This document shows, piece by piece, positions 5,756 through 5,958 of a stretch of DNA of 5,958 nt. Position 1 is the first letter of the stretch, and every line of letters starts with the position of its first letter. The notes beneath the pieces were generated by a model that searched no databases, was not told the origin of the DNA, and saw only the letters and a program-made list of their open reading frames with translations. The position numbers were made by a program, and so were the translations under genes. The DNA comes from CBDTTM01 sp965363355 (GTDB lineage Bacteria; Bacillota; Negativicutes; Selenomonadales; Selenomonadaceae), in NCBI GenBank assembly GCA_965363355.1, contig CBDTTM010000161.1, positions 1 through 5,958 on the forward strand, in the 5' to 3' direction.

Positions 5756-5958
5756 ATGAAAGAATATAATAGTTCTGATTTGCGTAATGTTGCAATTGTT
5801 GGACAAGGAAAAGCAGGCAAGACAAGTTTAGCGGAAGCTTGTCTTTTTTCCGCAGGTGCTGTTAATCGTTTGGGGAGAGTCGATGAGAAAACATCAGTAA
5901 TGGATTTTGATGCGGAAGAAATAAAGCGGAAACTTACTATCAGCAACTCATTAGCAGC
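5756..5958 (+). CDS. EF-G-like translational GTPase (FusA paralogue), N-terminal fragment
   Basis: Only the first 67 codons are present; the gene continues beyond the window. GGGGGG at 5743-5748 lies seven bases before ATG 5756. The visible part reads LRNVAIVGQGKAGKTSLAEA at 9-28, which is the P-loop of a GTPase. LFSAGAVNRLGRVDEKTSVMDF and EEIKRKLTIS follow, and resemble the switch I region. The GAVNRLGRV and D(Y/F)D-EE-KR pattern is typical of the elongation factor G-like proteins found beside true EF-G in many Firmicutes and not of EF-G itself, which has GHIDAGKTT. The role of this paralogue group is poorly known. The usual GHGGxGKT reads GQGKAGKT here (Q17 for His). Assignment rests on the N-terminus only. 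Confidence 0.85.
   Translation, partial: MKEYNSSDLRNVAIVGQGKAGKTSLAEACLFSAGAVNRLGRVDEKTSVMDFDAEEIKRKLTISNSLA

Overview
The window carries seven protein genes, all on the + strand, plus the start of an eighth. Six are complete and two are cut by the window edges. Gene density is high, the base composition is moderately AT-rich, and nearly every start has a strong AGGAGG-like ribosome binding site. Starts include one TTG. This points to a Firmicute. The cca product, however, is the long Escherichia coli-type enzyme with an HD domain, not the Bacillus type. That mixture fits the diderm, anaerobic Negativicutes (Selenomonas/Veillonella/Megasphaera relatives), but this placement is inferred from protein character and not proven here.

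Region 1 (1-2691) is a threonine-pathway operon. It holds an HTH-plus-ACT protein of the PheB/UPF0735 family (probable ThrR-like regulator), then hom (homoserine dehydrogenase with a C-terminal ACT domain), then thrB (homoserine kinase). Gaps are only about 29 and 4 bases. thrC is not between hom and thrB. Two hairpins follow; the first overlaps the thrB stop codon and the second is a long terminator-like stem.

Region 2 (2773-4005) is cca, the tRNA CCA-adding enzyme. It starts at a TTG placed a few bases after the second hairpin.

Region 3 (4006-5048) has a probable promoter, a gamma-class carbonic anhydrase-like left-handed beta-helix protein, and ndk (nucleoside diphosphate kinase), closely spaced.

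Region 4 (5049-5671) has a possible promoter, a PduO-type corrinoid adenosyltransferase gene (makes adenosylcobalamin), and a very clear intrinsic terminator.

Region 5 (5672-5958) has a candidate promoter and the first 67 codons of an EF-G-like translational GTPase that runs off the window.

The genes are housekeeping and metabolic. I see no mobile element, CRISPR array, tRNA, rRNA or defence system, and nothing that amounts to a new system. The points most worth a second look are the regulator-hom linkage and the arrangement of hairpins and a possible promoter between thrB and cca. No stretch over 300 bases lacks a gene.
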